DNA of 64,000 nucleotides from Sporosarcina globispora (GTDB lineage Bacteria > Bacillota > Bacilli > Bacillales > Cytobacillaceae). Positions 52,443 to 60,698 of this stretch are shown here, in pieces (position 1 is the first letter of the stretch; every line of letters starts with the position of its first letter). The DNA is taken from assembly GCF_001274725.1 (NCBI RefSeq), contig NZ_LGUF01000007.1, positions 4,073,911-4,137,910 of the forward strand. Reading direction: 5' to 3'. The notes beneath the pieces were generated by a model. It was not told the origin of the DNA, searched no databases, and worked only from the letters and a program-made list of their open reading frames with translations. The position numbers and the translations under genes are program-made.

Positions 52443-55010
52443 TTAGTCTTTATCCTCAATAAACTCTGTAACTGATTTCGTATCTAATTGAGGATATTCT
52501 TCTACATTTTTGTTTAGAACCCTTCTGAACAATATATCTACAGCACCTATATCAATTACTTCCTTAGTAAATAATTTAATTAACTCTTTACTAAAAATTG
52601 TTCTTGAATTTGCGATATGTTCATAGTTTTTTCTATACATATGATACAAATATAATAATGTATCAACAGTCAAAAAGATTGGTCTTGCATTTGACTCATC
52701 ATTTAATTTCTCATAAAAGTGCTGTTTCATAGTTTCAAATTGCACTTCTTTAAACCTGTTTGAGATAAATACGTGACCAGAAAGTTCCTGGTTATCACTA
52801 TAATTCTGGATAATGTCATTATCATTCAATAGTTCGATATAATCTACCGCTTTCCTTTGTTCCTCTTTTTTAAGATTGTATCCTTCATCACTTCTAGTGA
52901 ACTTACAGTCATATGAAAATACTCTTCTTTTTTCTTGTTTTAACTTACCCTTTTCAATATAAGAGATAGCAAAGATCCCTTCGGGTACAGGTTTCCCGCT
53001 CATTTCTTTTCCCCATTTCTCAGAATTGGGGAATAGGTCTTTCAATATAGCATAAATGTCATCTTCAAATTTCTTATCTGTATATTTTTTATCTACCTTT
53101 GATGGAGGTGTTTTTAATTGACCCAATGATTCCTCAGCAATACTTGCTGCATTATGCACAAAAGATTTTTGACGAAGTTTGAGTTTCTCAATTATTTGTG
53201 AATAAAAATCACCGAACATATGTTCATCAGTTACATATAGATTACCAAAAGTTACTGCTTGTATGCAATCACTATTATAAGATTCAAGATTCTTTTCTAA
53301 TTGACCTACAAAGACAATTATAGTTGGTGTCATCATTGTTTTTAATCTGTTTAGGTCTTTGTAGGGTATACTTTGATCCGATAACAATATTTGAATGATC
53401 TCATTATTCTCTAAACTTTCTAACTTATAGAATTTGTATTGGGTATCATCAAAAATAATTTTCGGTTCGTATGTTGCTAAGGAGAAATTGGACAATCCTT
53501 TTAAAGATTTTCTAATTAATGACCTTATTACTGTTAAATCAGATTTCATTTCAGTTATTTCCTTGAACTTTAAATCACGGTTACCGCAATCCGGGCACTC
53601 ATCAGGGGTTTCGTCAGTAATTTCTTTCTCTAATTTACAAACTATACAATAAAAATTCTGCTTTTTTACTTCAATTATTAATTTATTTTTAATTAACTCT
53701 GATAGGATTTTTTTACCATGCTCATCTAATGACTTGGTCTGTGGTGTACCTAACAAATAATCTATCTTATCTGCTTTACCAGCTGTATATTTTCCATTTG
53801 CTATTTCTTGGTTTAAAGGAATTCCAAATTTCTTTATAAATTTTTCAACAATCAACTGTTTCTTTGCTTCTTCTAAACGACTGTCATCCATAGTAAACAA
53901 AACATTTCCATTATCACGAACAATCGATCGTACGATTCTACTTTTACTAGACGACTTTATTGACAAACTCTCGATATCCTTTAAGCTTTCTAAGTCAATG
54001 CATTTATTTATATGTGCATATTTAACAGATGGCCAAATATCCTCATTTTCGAGTTCTAAAGTTACTTTTGGTGAATTTTTAATTGGACTTTCCCTGAAAA
54101 CTATTTTATTTACTACAAAATCCTCAACCTTCTCTTCTCCAGGTAATGACCCTTGAATAAATGCGTTTTTTACATCTTCACTATTATATTTTTCAAATAC
54201 CTTAAGCTGGATAGGTGACGGATTACAATCCGGGAAATTATTATTAAAATATTTAATTAAGGCCTTCTTATCTGTTAGAGTTGTACTCTTTATTTCTAAT
54301 GTTCTCTCTTTTGCATTAACAGAGAACATTAGTGGTACAACTTCTTTATTTCTAACAGCTTTATCAAAATCCGCTCTTGGAGCATCATTTACCTGCTTAT
54401 ATAAAATAACAGTAACTGTTTGGTCTAATATTAAATATGAAAATACTCGAAACTTCTGTTTTTGTCCAGACTCTCTAAATAATTCATCAATAAGTATATT
54501 TCTATATGAACTTGGTATTTTTTGTGCTTCATCTAATGTAATACCTTTCTCATATGTATACAAATCTCCAGTGGACTTAATATCCCAAGAATATAAAGTA
54601 TATAATTCAATCATTGATAAGCTAGTGTTAGAAATTAAATGTTTTAATTTAGTTAAGCTTGAAGATGCAAATTGCTCTTGTGCATTTGACATTTTCAACT
54701 TATAAAATTTATTGATTGTTTGTTTACGCCTATTTTCATAGTCATGAAGTATTAATATTTCTCGTTTATCATCTTCTGGTAGACCTAATAATAAAGTTAC
54801 TAATTCAGTTTTACTTTCTGCAGAATCTAAGCCATATAAAACTGCTAGTTCCTTTAAGACACTTACTGTTTTGTTTTCTAATAATCTCTTAACCCTATTA
54901 CTAATTAATGGACCTTCTAATTCCAAAATGGGATCAATTGAGACACCAATTTCTCTCCAAAACCTTTCATCAGGTTTTGTATTGTCTTTATAATCAAAAT
55001 TTAGCGACAC
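52443..55010 (-). CDS. Large multidomain protein with putative PD-(D/E)XK nuclease
   Basis: 855 residues from GTG 55010 (AAGGGTGG upstream). Visible parts: a SAP-like DNA-binding motif at about 48-77 (VSVLKELAVLYGLDSAESKT), a four-Cys zinc ribbon at 455-475 (CIVC ... CPDC), and a C-terminal nuclease-like core with Glu649 in KFEDDIYAIL, PEG at 676-678 and YDCKF (Asp701, Lys703), followed by GYNLKKEEQRKAVDYIELL. That is a typical PD-(D/E)XK order for restriction-like enzymes. The gene is much more AT-rich than its surroundings, a sign of transfer. I do not recognise the full architecture as a named system. No methyltransferase is adjacent. Confidence 0.7.
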   Translation of the reverse strand: MSLNFDYKDNTKPDERFWREIGVSIDPILELEGPLISNRVKRLLENKTVSVLKELAVLYGLDSAESKTELVTLLLGLPEDDKREILILHDYENRRKQTINKFYKLKMSNAQEQFASSSLTKLKHLISNTSLSMIELYTLYSWDIKSTGDLYTYEKGITLDEAQKIPSSYRNILIDELFRESGQKQKFRVFSYLILDQTVTVILYKQVNDAPRADFDKAVRNKEVVPLMFSVNAKERTLEIKSTTLTDKKALIKYFNNNFPDCNPSPIQLKVFEKYNSEDVKNAFIQGSLPGEEKVEDFVVNKIVFRESPIKNSPKVTLELENEDIWPSVKYAHINKCIDLESLKDIESLSIKSSSKSRIVRSIVRDNGNVLFTMDDSRLEEAKKQLIVEKFIKKFGIPLNQEIANGKYTAGKADKIDYLLGTPQTKSLDEHGKKILSELIKNKLIIEVKKQNFYCIVCKLEKEITDETPDECPDCGNRDLKFKEITEMKSDLTVIRSLIRKSLKGLSNFSLATYEPKIIFDDTQYKFYKLESLENNEIIQILLSDQSIPYKDLNRLKTMMTPTIIVFVGQLEKNLESYNSDCIQAVTFGNLYVTDEHMFGDFYSQIIEKLKLRQKSFVHNAASIAEESLGQLKTPPSKVDKKYTDKKFEDDIYAILKDLFPNSEKWGKEMSGKPVPEGIFAISYIEKGKLKQEKRRVFSYDCKFTRSDEGYNLKKEEQRKAVDYIELLNDNDIIQNYSDNQELSGHVFISNRFKEVQFETMKQHFYEKLNDESNARPIFLTVDTLLYLYHMYRKNYEHIANSRTIFSKELIKLFTKEVIDIGAVDILFRRVLNKNVEEYPQLDTKSVTEFIEDKD

Positions 55011-55247
55011 TAGATACCACCCTTTTACATTTTATTCTAATTGTCGTTCTTTTTTTTTTCTAAATCAAGACCTTTATGAGTTGTTTCCCCAAAACATTTC
55101 CATATTAATAAGTCATAAGTTGTAAGTTATAAATTATAACAATTTCATAACTGGACTGAGACTAATCTTTATTAATTAAGAATTCACAAAACAGACACAA
55201 GGACTTTTTCCCTATTGTAGCTAATTATTGCATTGGGAGGGATAAAG

Positions 55248-55466
55248 TTGAAGAGCAAAAATAATATTAAACCGCATTGTCATGTTTGCATGGAAGAATT
55301 TATGATGGGTGTTGATGTTGTGATGGACGGTACCTTTAAAGGGATCATTCATGCAGATTGTAACTATCTACCGCCAGATGAGATTGAAGATCGGGGGAAA
55401 TTTGAGGATGTTGTCATGAGGAACCAAAGGTGGTTTAACCAATTTAATCATGTTATTATGCACTGA
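55248..55466 (+). CDS. Small putative zinc-binding protein
   Basis: 72 residues from a TTG start (GGGAGGGAT seven bases upstream): (M)KSKNNIKPHCHVCMEEFMMG, then GTFKGIIHADCNYLPPDEIE. CHVC and HADC spacing fits one zinc knuckle. No family recognised. Followed by a strong terminator. Confidence 0.5.
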   Translation: MKSKNNIKPHCHVCMEEFMMGVDVVMDGTFKGIIHADCNYLPPDEIEDRGKFEDVVMRNQRWFNQFNHVIMH

Positions 55467-55469
55467 AAT

Positions 55470-55503
55470 AGAAGCCCCTCTCGATTTCAAGAAGGGCTTT
55501 CTC
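55470..55503 (+). terminator. Terminator after the zinc-binding gene
   Basis: GAAGCCCCTCTCGATTTCAA / GAAGGGCTTTC; similar to the hairpins at 56172 and 62111. Confidence 0.7.
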
Positions 55504-55608
55504 CTTATTGAACAAAAGGGGCAGGTTAGTAAAATAACATTTTGGATTTGGAGGAAATTGGTAACTCCTTGTCGAATAATCACCCTATAAATTTTAGGGG
55601 GAAGCAAA

Positions 55609-56022
55609 ATGAACTATACAATTGTAGAAGATTTTAATGAAAGCCTATTAGAGGAGTTGCAAAGCTTATTCCAAAAAGAATGGTGGACACAAAAGCGACA
55701 ATTACCTGACATTAGGGAAATGATTTCAAACAGCGGCATAGTAATTGGCATTATCAACAATGACACATCGGAGTTACTGGGATTTGGAAGAGCAATAACC
55801 GACTCTCAGTATAGAGCATTTATTTTTGATGTCATTGTTAAAGAACAGTATCGCAGTACAGGTCTCGGTAAATTATTATTAGAATCGATATTATCTCACC
55901 CTAGAATAGTTAATGTTGACCGAGTTGAACTTTACTGTCCAGAGAGGCTAGTTCCTTATTATGAAAAGTTTGCCTTTTCCACAGAAGTTAACGGGAGTCA
56001 ATTAATGAGATTAAAAGGGTAA
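55609..56022 (+). CDS. GNAT-family acetyltransferase
   Basis: 137 residues, a complete small GNAT: FQKEWWTQKRQLPDIREMIS, LLGFGRAITDSQYRAFIFDV, and the acetyl-CoA loop EQYRSTGLGKLLLESIL (R/QxxGxG/A), ending VPYYEKFAFSTEVNG. AGGGGG precedes the ATG. Substrate unknown. Confidence 0.85.
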   Translation: MNYTIVEDFNESLLEELQSLFQKEWWTQKRQLPDIREMISNSGIVIGIINNDTSELLGFGRAITDSQYRAFIFDVIVKEQYRSTGLGKLLLESILSHPRIVNVDRVELYCPERLVPYYEKFAFSTEVNGSQLMRLKG

Positions 56023-56171
56023 TACAAAGTAGGCTGAGAATAAGTTCAGGCGGATAATAATGCTCTTTTTTTTCGGTTAATACTAACTGATAAGGTTCCT
56101 TATTGTGAAGAAATGGCGTAATAAAAGAGGACTTAAACAAACGAGTGCGTTAATTGAAAACAGCAGCCTAT

Positions 56172-56204
56172 AATAAAGCCCCTCTCGAACTGAGAAGGGC
56201 TTTT
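56172..56204. terminator. Terminator between the GNAT gene and the amidase-tail fusion
   Basis: AAAGCCCCTCTC / GAGAAGGGCTTT hairpin, nearly identical to the one at 62111-62146 behind the amidase gene. Confidence 0.75.
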
Positions 56205-56208
56205 GCAT

Positions 56209-56751
56209 TTATTTCAGGAACTCTCCAACAGCCGTAGCCGTTTCAAATCTATCTGCACCAGATAACAGAGTAACTTTGTCTGCTACTATGCCATCTTTAG
56301 TGCCCCCTACAACATACAGTTCTTTTGCTACTTTCTTCCCTTTAACCGTTGAACGCAGATAAATTGGAGCTTTGAGGTTCAATGCAAGCCTCTCAGCTGC
56401 AGGGAAATCAGCAAACCCATTGATTACAATTGCTTTTCCTAACATATCATCTTCCTCCTTTGGTTTTTGTACTGGTTTAGGTTTAGGGGCCGGCTTTGGT
56501 TTCGGTTTTTCAAGAGGTTTTAACAAATCCATATCCGCCGTTCCTGTTGTCCGGTTATCTTCGTGTTTTATATATTCCTCCGTCGCACCCTCTACCCATC
56601 CATTCTCTGTCCACCGTGGTTTATACAACAAAGGCGGGACGGGTTCTTTTATTAGGTTTGCTTCCAAGACATCCGTATCCTTAACGGCAACGGTATCAAC
56701 AATGAAGCCATTTTCATCAATCAGTTTAGCTTCGATAAACAAATGATTCAC
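56209..56751 (-). CDS. Chimeric ORF: phage tail-linked N-terminus joined to amidase C-terminus
   Basis: 180 residues. Residues 1-65 (MNHLFIEAKLIDENGFIVDT ... LLYKPRWTENGWVEGATEEY) resemble small phage proteins encoded between tail fibre and holin genes. After a Lys/Pro linker, KEEDDMLGKAIVINGFADFP to the end is nearly identical to the C-terminal cell-wall-binding half of the amidase at 62151. A deletion between two prophage-like modules best explains it; both terminators match as well. Confidence 0.7.
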   Translation of the reverse strand: MNHLFIEAKLIDENGFIVDTVAVKDTDVLEANLIKEPVPPLLYKPRWTENGWVEGATEEYIKHEDNRTTGTADMDLLKPLEKPKPKPAPKPKPVQKPKEEDDMLGKAIVINGFADFPAAERLALNLKAPIYLRSTVKGKKVAKELYVVGGTKDGIVADKVTLLSGADRFETATAVGEFLK

Positions 56752-56757
56752 CTCTTT

Positions 56758-56961
56758 TTAATTGGCATACAAGAAATAAATACCGTCAAGAGATAGCCAA
56801 TTACCGGAAACCGTTGCGGTTACTTTTCCATCGGGTGCAATGGTTATTCTGGATGTCCCCACGGAAGAATTGGACCATGTGTATATCTCTCCAAAACAGC
56901 TAATTACTTTGCGGATCATAGCAGCTACCCTGTCACTATGCCTAGGGATGAGGGGCAACAT
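56758..56961 (-). pseudogene. C-terminal piece of a phage tail or fibre protein
   Basis: Reads GEIYTWSNSSVGTSRITIAP, DGKVTATVSGNWLSLDGIYF-LYAN, a beta-rich end as in tail-fibre proteins. The preceding residues (MLPLIPRHSDRVAAMIRKVI) look like out-of-frame or unrelated sequence. It stands where the fibre gene would end just before the tail-linked gene. Confidence 0.45.
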
Positions 56962-57082
56962 TATTACGAATTATCTTTTTTCTATTTCTTTTAAATTACA
57001 ATAAAACGCTGCTACAAGAATCTATACTGATTTGTTGAACAAGCATAAGATAAATTGAATCTAATTTTAAAGGAGGAACAAT

Positions 57083-57430
57083 ATGGGAAAAGATAGAAAT
57101 CGTGTTATTAATGTCACTCTCCTCGCGTGGGTCCCGAGCACGGGCGCGTTGACCTTCTTCTTTGAAGGTGGTTTTACGACGGCGAGAGTCTTGTCGACGA
57201 CAACCACGCGGCGTGCGCAGCTCAATCGGTTCCTTCCCGGAGATCCGATCTTCCCCCTTGTAACGCGTTGGAACGCACTCATCTCGTCGGGGCGGACGAC
57301 CTTCGGTCAAACGAATACCGACAACCCAAACACCTTTAGCGGGATCACAAACCAGCTCGTGTCCTTAAACGCGCGTATGCGAATCCAGCTCCGGAGTGGG
57401 ATCTTGGTCGCCCTTCGCCCCATTCCTTAG
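57083..57430 (+). CDS. Hypothetical GC-rich small protein
   Basis: 115 residues from ATG 57083 (AAAGGAGGAAC upstream): MGKDRNRVINVTLLAWVPST, TARVLSTTTTRRAQLNRFLP, FSGITNQLVSLNARMRIQLR. From about base 57118 the gene is far more GC-rich than its own first codons and both flanks, so its body was probably acquired from a higher-GC host. No family recognised; the Thr/Arg pattern and length suggest a small beta-rich protein. Confidence 0.55.
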   Translation: MGKDRNRVINVTLLAWVPSTGALTFFFEGGFTTARVLSTTTTRRAQLNRFLPGDPIFPLVTRWNALISSGRTTFGQTNTDNPNTFSGITNQLVSLNARMRIQLRSGILVALRPIP

Positions 57431-57731
57431 TCGCAATTAAAATCCCACTTTTTTATTCAGCTGTCAGGCTTCTTAAGAAGCTAGAAACGTTGATAAATCA
57501 ATCATGTATAAAATCATGCATAATCAATAAAAAATGAACAAGAGCCAAACCCTTAATACTACTGGGTTTGGCTTTTTGGCTTACTTCTTAAAATTGACAT
57601 TATGTTCGTGTATAGGGTATACATCGAATTATTAGTACTAGATATAAAACCTTCACAGTATATTGATAATGTATATTTTTTTTCAAATATAGGTTTCAGA
57701 AAAATATGACTTAAGGAGGAGGAAACTATAT
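57431..57731. other. Conserved left flank of the second repeat-protein cassette, with terminator
   Basis: 57485-57545 is similar to 34060-34135 in element B. A strong terminator lies at 57548-57586 (GCCAAACCC / GGGTTTGGC then T run). The part 57590-57715 is AT-rich and probably carries the promoter. Confidence 0.55.
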
Positions 57732-58679
57732 ATGGCTCTGATACGAGGTGAATCTTCAAATCCGAACGAACCGGCAGTTCTCGGTACAAGCAATGCTCCA
57801 GATCAGGGAATGGGGGTAATGGGAACAGCTACACGTGGGTCCGGCGTAATCGGAACGAGCGTCGACTGGATTGGCGTGTATGGAGAGAGCAATAATTATG
57901 AGGGTGTGCGAGGTACATCCAAGAACAAGGACCATGCAGGGGTCGTGGGTACCAATGAAGCGGGAGGAAGTGCCTTTTATGGTGAGGGCTCCGCTGGGCT
58001 CATTGCAGTCGGAAAGCAATGGGTCGGTGTCTATGGCGAGACCCAAGCCCAACCAGGTGTTGGGTCCGCGGGGGTCTGGGGTGATGGAAAAAACGGGGGT
58101 GACGGTGTCAAGGGGCATGCGAGCGCACCAGGGAAATCGGCGGTGGCCGGAATCCACCTCACAAATCAAGGCCCAGGCATCCGCGGTAAGGGTTCTCCCG
58201 CTGGTTTTTTCGAGGGCGATGTCCATGTTACTGGTAATATCAGAGCCAATGGTGACATCATTCTCTCAAATGCAGATTGTGCTGAAGACTTTGATGTATT
58301 CGAGGCTGATACAATCGAACCTGGGACTGTTATGATTTTTGGTGAAGGGGATTCGTTACTACAAAGTCAGTATGCATACGATAAACGAGTTGTAGGTGTG
58401 ATCTCTGGCGCAGGCAATTACAAGCCTGGTATTATTTTAGATAAACAGCAATCACTGATAAACAGAAAACCAGTTGCTCTGATGGGAAAAGTATATTGTA
58501 AAGTAGATGCAGGCTACGCACCAATTAAGGTAGGAGACTTACTTACCACATCTGACACCCCGGGACATGCGATGAAGGCAACGGATCCTTTGAAAGCCTT
58601 TGGCACAGTTATTGGCAAGGCAATGCACCCATTGAAAGAAGGCCAAGGGTTAATCCCAATCCTGGTTGCCTTACAGTAA
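57732..58679 (+). CDS. Tail-fibre-like glycine-rich protein
   Basis: 315 residues (MALIRGESSNPNEPAVLGTS). Residues 15-150 are diverged GxxGTSxxxxGVxGES-type repeats (VIGTSVDWIGVYGESNNYEG). Then GFFEGDVHVTGNIRANGDII leads into a conserved C-terminal domain (NADCAEDFDVFEADTIEPGT ... KRVVGVISGAGNYKPGIILD ... VGDLLTTSDTPGHAMKA), seen in tail-fibre and peptidase-G2-like proteins. GGAGGAGG precedes the ATG. It shares plan and flanks with the element-B repeat protein. It may form an extracellular or particle-associated fibre. Confidence 0.72.
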   Translation: MALIRGESSNPNEPAVLGTSNAPDQGMGVMGTATRGSGVIGTSVDWIGVYGESNNYEGVRGTSKNKDHAGVVGTNEAGGSAFYGEGSAGLIAVGKQWVGVYGETQAQPGVGSAGVWGDGKNGGDGVKGHASAPGKSAVAGIHLTNQGPGIRGKGSPAGFFEGDVHVTGNIRANGDIILSNADCAEDFDVFEADTIEPGTVMIFGEGDSLLQSQYAYDKRVVGVISGAGNYKPGIILDKQQSLINRKPVALMGKVYCKVDAGYAPIKVGDLLTTSDTPGHAMKATDPLKAFGTVIGKAMHPLKEGQGLIPILVALQ

Positions 58680-58695
58680 AAGGAGGGAAAGAGCT

Positions 58696-59832
58696 ATGAG
58701 TACGAAATTTCGCTGGGCTGTGCTCCTTTGCAATTGCCAGGGCACCTCTACCAATCAGACGGCCCAGCAATTCTTCGTCAACCTGTTCACGCCAGGACTA
58801 GGAGGAGCCATCGATTACTGGAGCGATATGTCGTTCGGTGAACTGGATCTAACAAACTCGTCTGTCTTTAGTTGGGTGACTTTGTCGATTACGACGGCGC
58901 AGGCACTCAACACACGTAGAAGCGATGCTATTAACATGGGTATCGATGCCCATAAGGCGGCAGGACATGACCTTCGTGGCTTTGACCAGATTCTAGTTTA
59001 TATTGACGTTCCGTTTATTGGTCAGAACATAACGGAGGGTGGACAGCAAGGCGCTGGGTCAGCTCAGGGACGAGTGCTGACTGATCAGGGCGTGATGCGT
59101 TCCGACTTCATCATGCATGAGATGGGGCATGGCCACGGGCTGAAGGATGAATCGTATGACATAATGGGGAACGCCTACGGGGACCCGTACTGCATCATGA
59201 GCGCCATGTCATACGGCGGTACGGACCCCACGTTCATGGACCCGCGCTTCGGCCCTTCAGGTCCATCTTTATGCTCTCCGTACATTTTTTCTAAAAATTG
59301 GCTACCACAACAAAACACGGTTCTTATAGAGAGTAACGGCAAATGGCCGAAGACAACCCATCTAACATTGAGTCCGTTCGAAAGAGGCACAACAGGAAGT
59401 CCCCAGGTGGCGATCATTCGCTTCACGCATCCCTTTACGACAAGCTATTTCATCGACTATCACCAAGCAGCTGGTTGGGATCGGGGTCTTTCGCAAGATG
59501 CTGTGGTCATACGCCAGTATAGGCCGGACGGAAAATCATACTACGCTGGAAGGATTGCAACATCAGTCGCACATGTAGGTGGAGTAGTACTGCTCCCCGA
59601 GGGGGGTTATCTTGATAAGCAGTTTGATCTTTCTGTCGATACTACCCGCGTACTAGCAGACGGTCGGGTTGAGCTCACGATTGCTCCTGCAGCAGCACTG
59701 CAGACGCTAAGTGTACGAACTGTAGCGCGCAATAAGCTGGGGCTTAACAGTGGGTTCTCTATACGAGGTAGCATCATGCGACCGGGGACGAACTCACTTC
59801 GCTGGAGTCTTGTCGAGATCCTTGGCGACTGA
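58696..59832 (+). CDS. Zinc metalloprotease-like protein
   Basis: 378 residues from ATG 58696 (AGGAGGG upstream), 16 bases after the fibre-like gene. The zinc motif is HEMGHGHGLKD at residues 141-151, an HExxHxxGxxD form, followed by a Met-turn-like CIMSAMSYGG, so it is a metzincin-type protease. The N-terminus (VLLCNCQGTSTNQTAQQFFV) has no classical signal peptide. The C-terminal part is beta-rich. GC content is higher than the surroundings. Being co-transcribed with the fibre-like gene, it may process or accompany it. Confidence 0.75.
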   Translation: MSTKFRWAVLLCNCQGTSTNQTAQQFFVNLFTPGLGGAIDYWSDMSFGELDLTNSSVFSWVTLSITTAQALNTRRSDAINMGIDAHKAAGHDLRGFDQILVYIDVPFIGQNITEGGQQGAGSAQGRVLTDQGVMRSDFIMHEMGHGHGLKDESYDIMGNAYGDPYCIMSAMSYGGTDPTFMDPRFGPSGPSLCSPYIFSKNWLPQQNTVLIESNGKWPKTTHLTLSPFERGTTGSPQVAIIRFTHPFTTSYFIDYHQAAGWDRGLSQDAVVIRQYRPDGKSYYAGRIATSVAHVGGVVLLPEGGYLDKQFDLSVDTTRVLADGRVELTIAPAAALQTLSVRTVARNKLGLNSGFSIRGSIMRPGTNSLRWSLVEILGD

Positions 59833-59927
59833 CACACGCTACGGGAAGGCGGAGCAGATATTCATGAAATCCCTGCTCTACACCGGAAGGTGCCTAGGTG
59901 GAGGGATTCCACCGCCTCCGCGTAAAC

Positions 59928-59968
59928 AAAAACACCCTTCAGACCTTATTCTGAAGGGTGTTTTTAGA
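59928..59968 (+). terminator. Terminator of the fibre-metalloprotease operon
   Basis: AACACCCTTCAG / CTGAAGGGTGTT stem followed by T run. Confidence 0.85.
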
Positions 59969-60074
59969 GAATGTTAGATAGATTGACTACTGATAATCCT
60001 TAGTTATGTCAACAAAAATAGGTTGCGTACCTTTTGGATAATCAACCTGTTTTAATTACCTATAACACTCAATT

Positions 60075-60215
60075 ATGTTAACTAAACATAATCAGGAATA
60101 CGATAATCTTATTCCTCAAACCGGGAGCAAAAACAGAAGATTGTAATGTTATGCCTTTAATATTATCTTGATATCGAGTCTTCAAGAAAAGGGCGCTTTT
60201 CTTTAATAAGAAGGC
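60075..60215. repeat. Right flank shared with the element-B cassette
   Basis: ATAATCAGGAATACGATAAT, CTTATTCCTC, TATCGAGTCTTCAAGAAAAG match 35905-36015 behind the first repeat-protein gene. Confidence 0.65.
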
Positions 60216-60344
60216 GTCTTTTTGTATTGAGTAAGATTCTAGAAAAATATATTTATGGGATTGGATTATGTTAAAGTATAAAAGAGATTGTGAAGGTTTC
60301 TACTTAAACTCCCTCAGTTTAATACGATTATCTTCCGAATACTC

Positions 60345-60657
60345 GCTTATTCGCAGGATTTCATCCACCTAGGATTACATTTAATTGAATGTAAGGAGTA
60401 GATTCTGGACATTTGGCTACGTGAAGGCATAGTTAAATAGAGGAGTAGGATTATACTCCATATTTTACCATGTGATGTACTTCTCCACGCCGCCCCTGGA
60501 GGCTTTCCCTCCCATGTCTCAACGGGTCAATCGCCCTCTCATTCCTTCGTCATGCCTATCCAAGGGGTGGAGGCCAGTCTAGCTAACGGAATGGGTCAGT
60601 GCCCTTTTGTTTAAGTAACCTGGTACTCCGTACATATTTGAGATCCTGCGAATAAGC
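60345..60657. ncRNA. Candidate structured RNA or small palindromic element beside the IS110 gene
   Basis: A perfect 15-bp inverted repeat, GCTTATTCGCAGGAT (60345-60359) and ATCCTGCGAATAAGC (60643-60657), encloses about 280 bases of non-coding, locally GC-rich sequence with several inner pairings (for example around GCCGCCCCTGGAGGC). It starts 42 bases past the IS110 transposase stop. IS110/IS1111 elements encode a guide (bridge or seek) RNA in their non-coding end, which makes this a candidate. The alternative is a separate MITE-like element. The 866-base gap 59833-60698 holds no protein gene. Confidence 0.4.
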
Positions 60658-60698
60658 CAACATTCGATCTAATTTCTCTTCGAAAAAATTTGTTTAAA

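Noticed and set aside
57067..57310. Minus-strand ORFs opposite the GC-rich 115-aa gene
   Set aside because: High GC removes stop codons on the other strand; the plus-strand gene has the good ribosome site and start.
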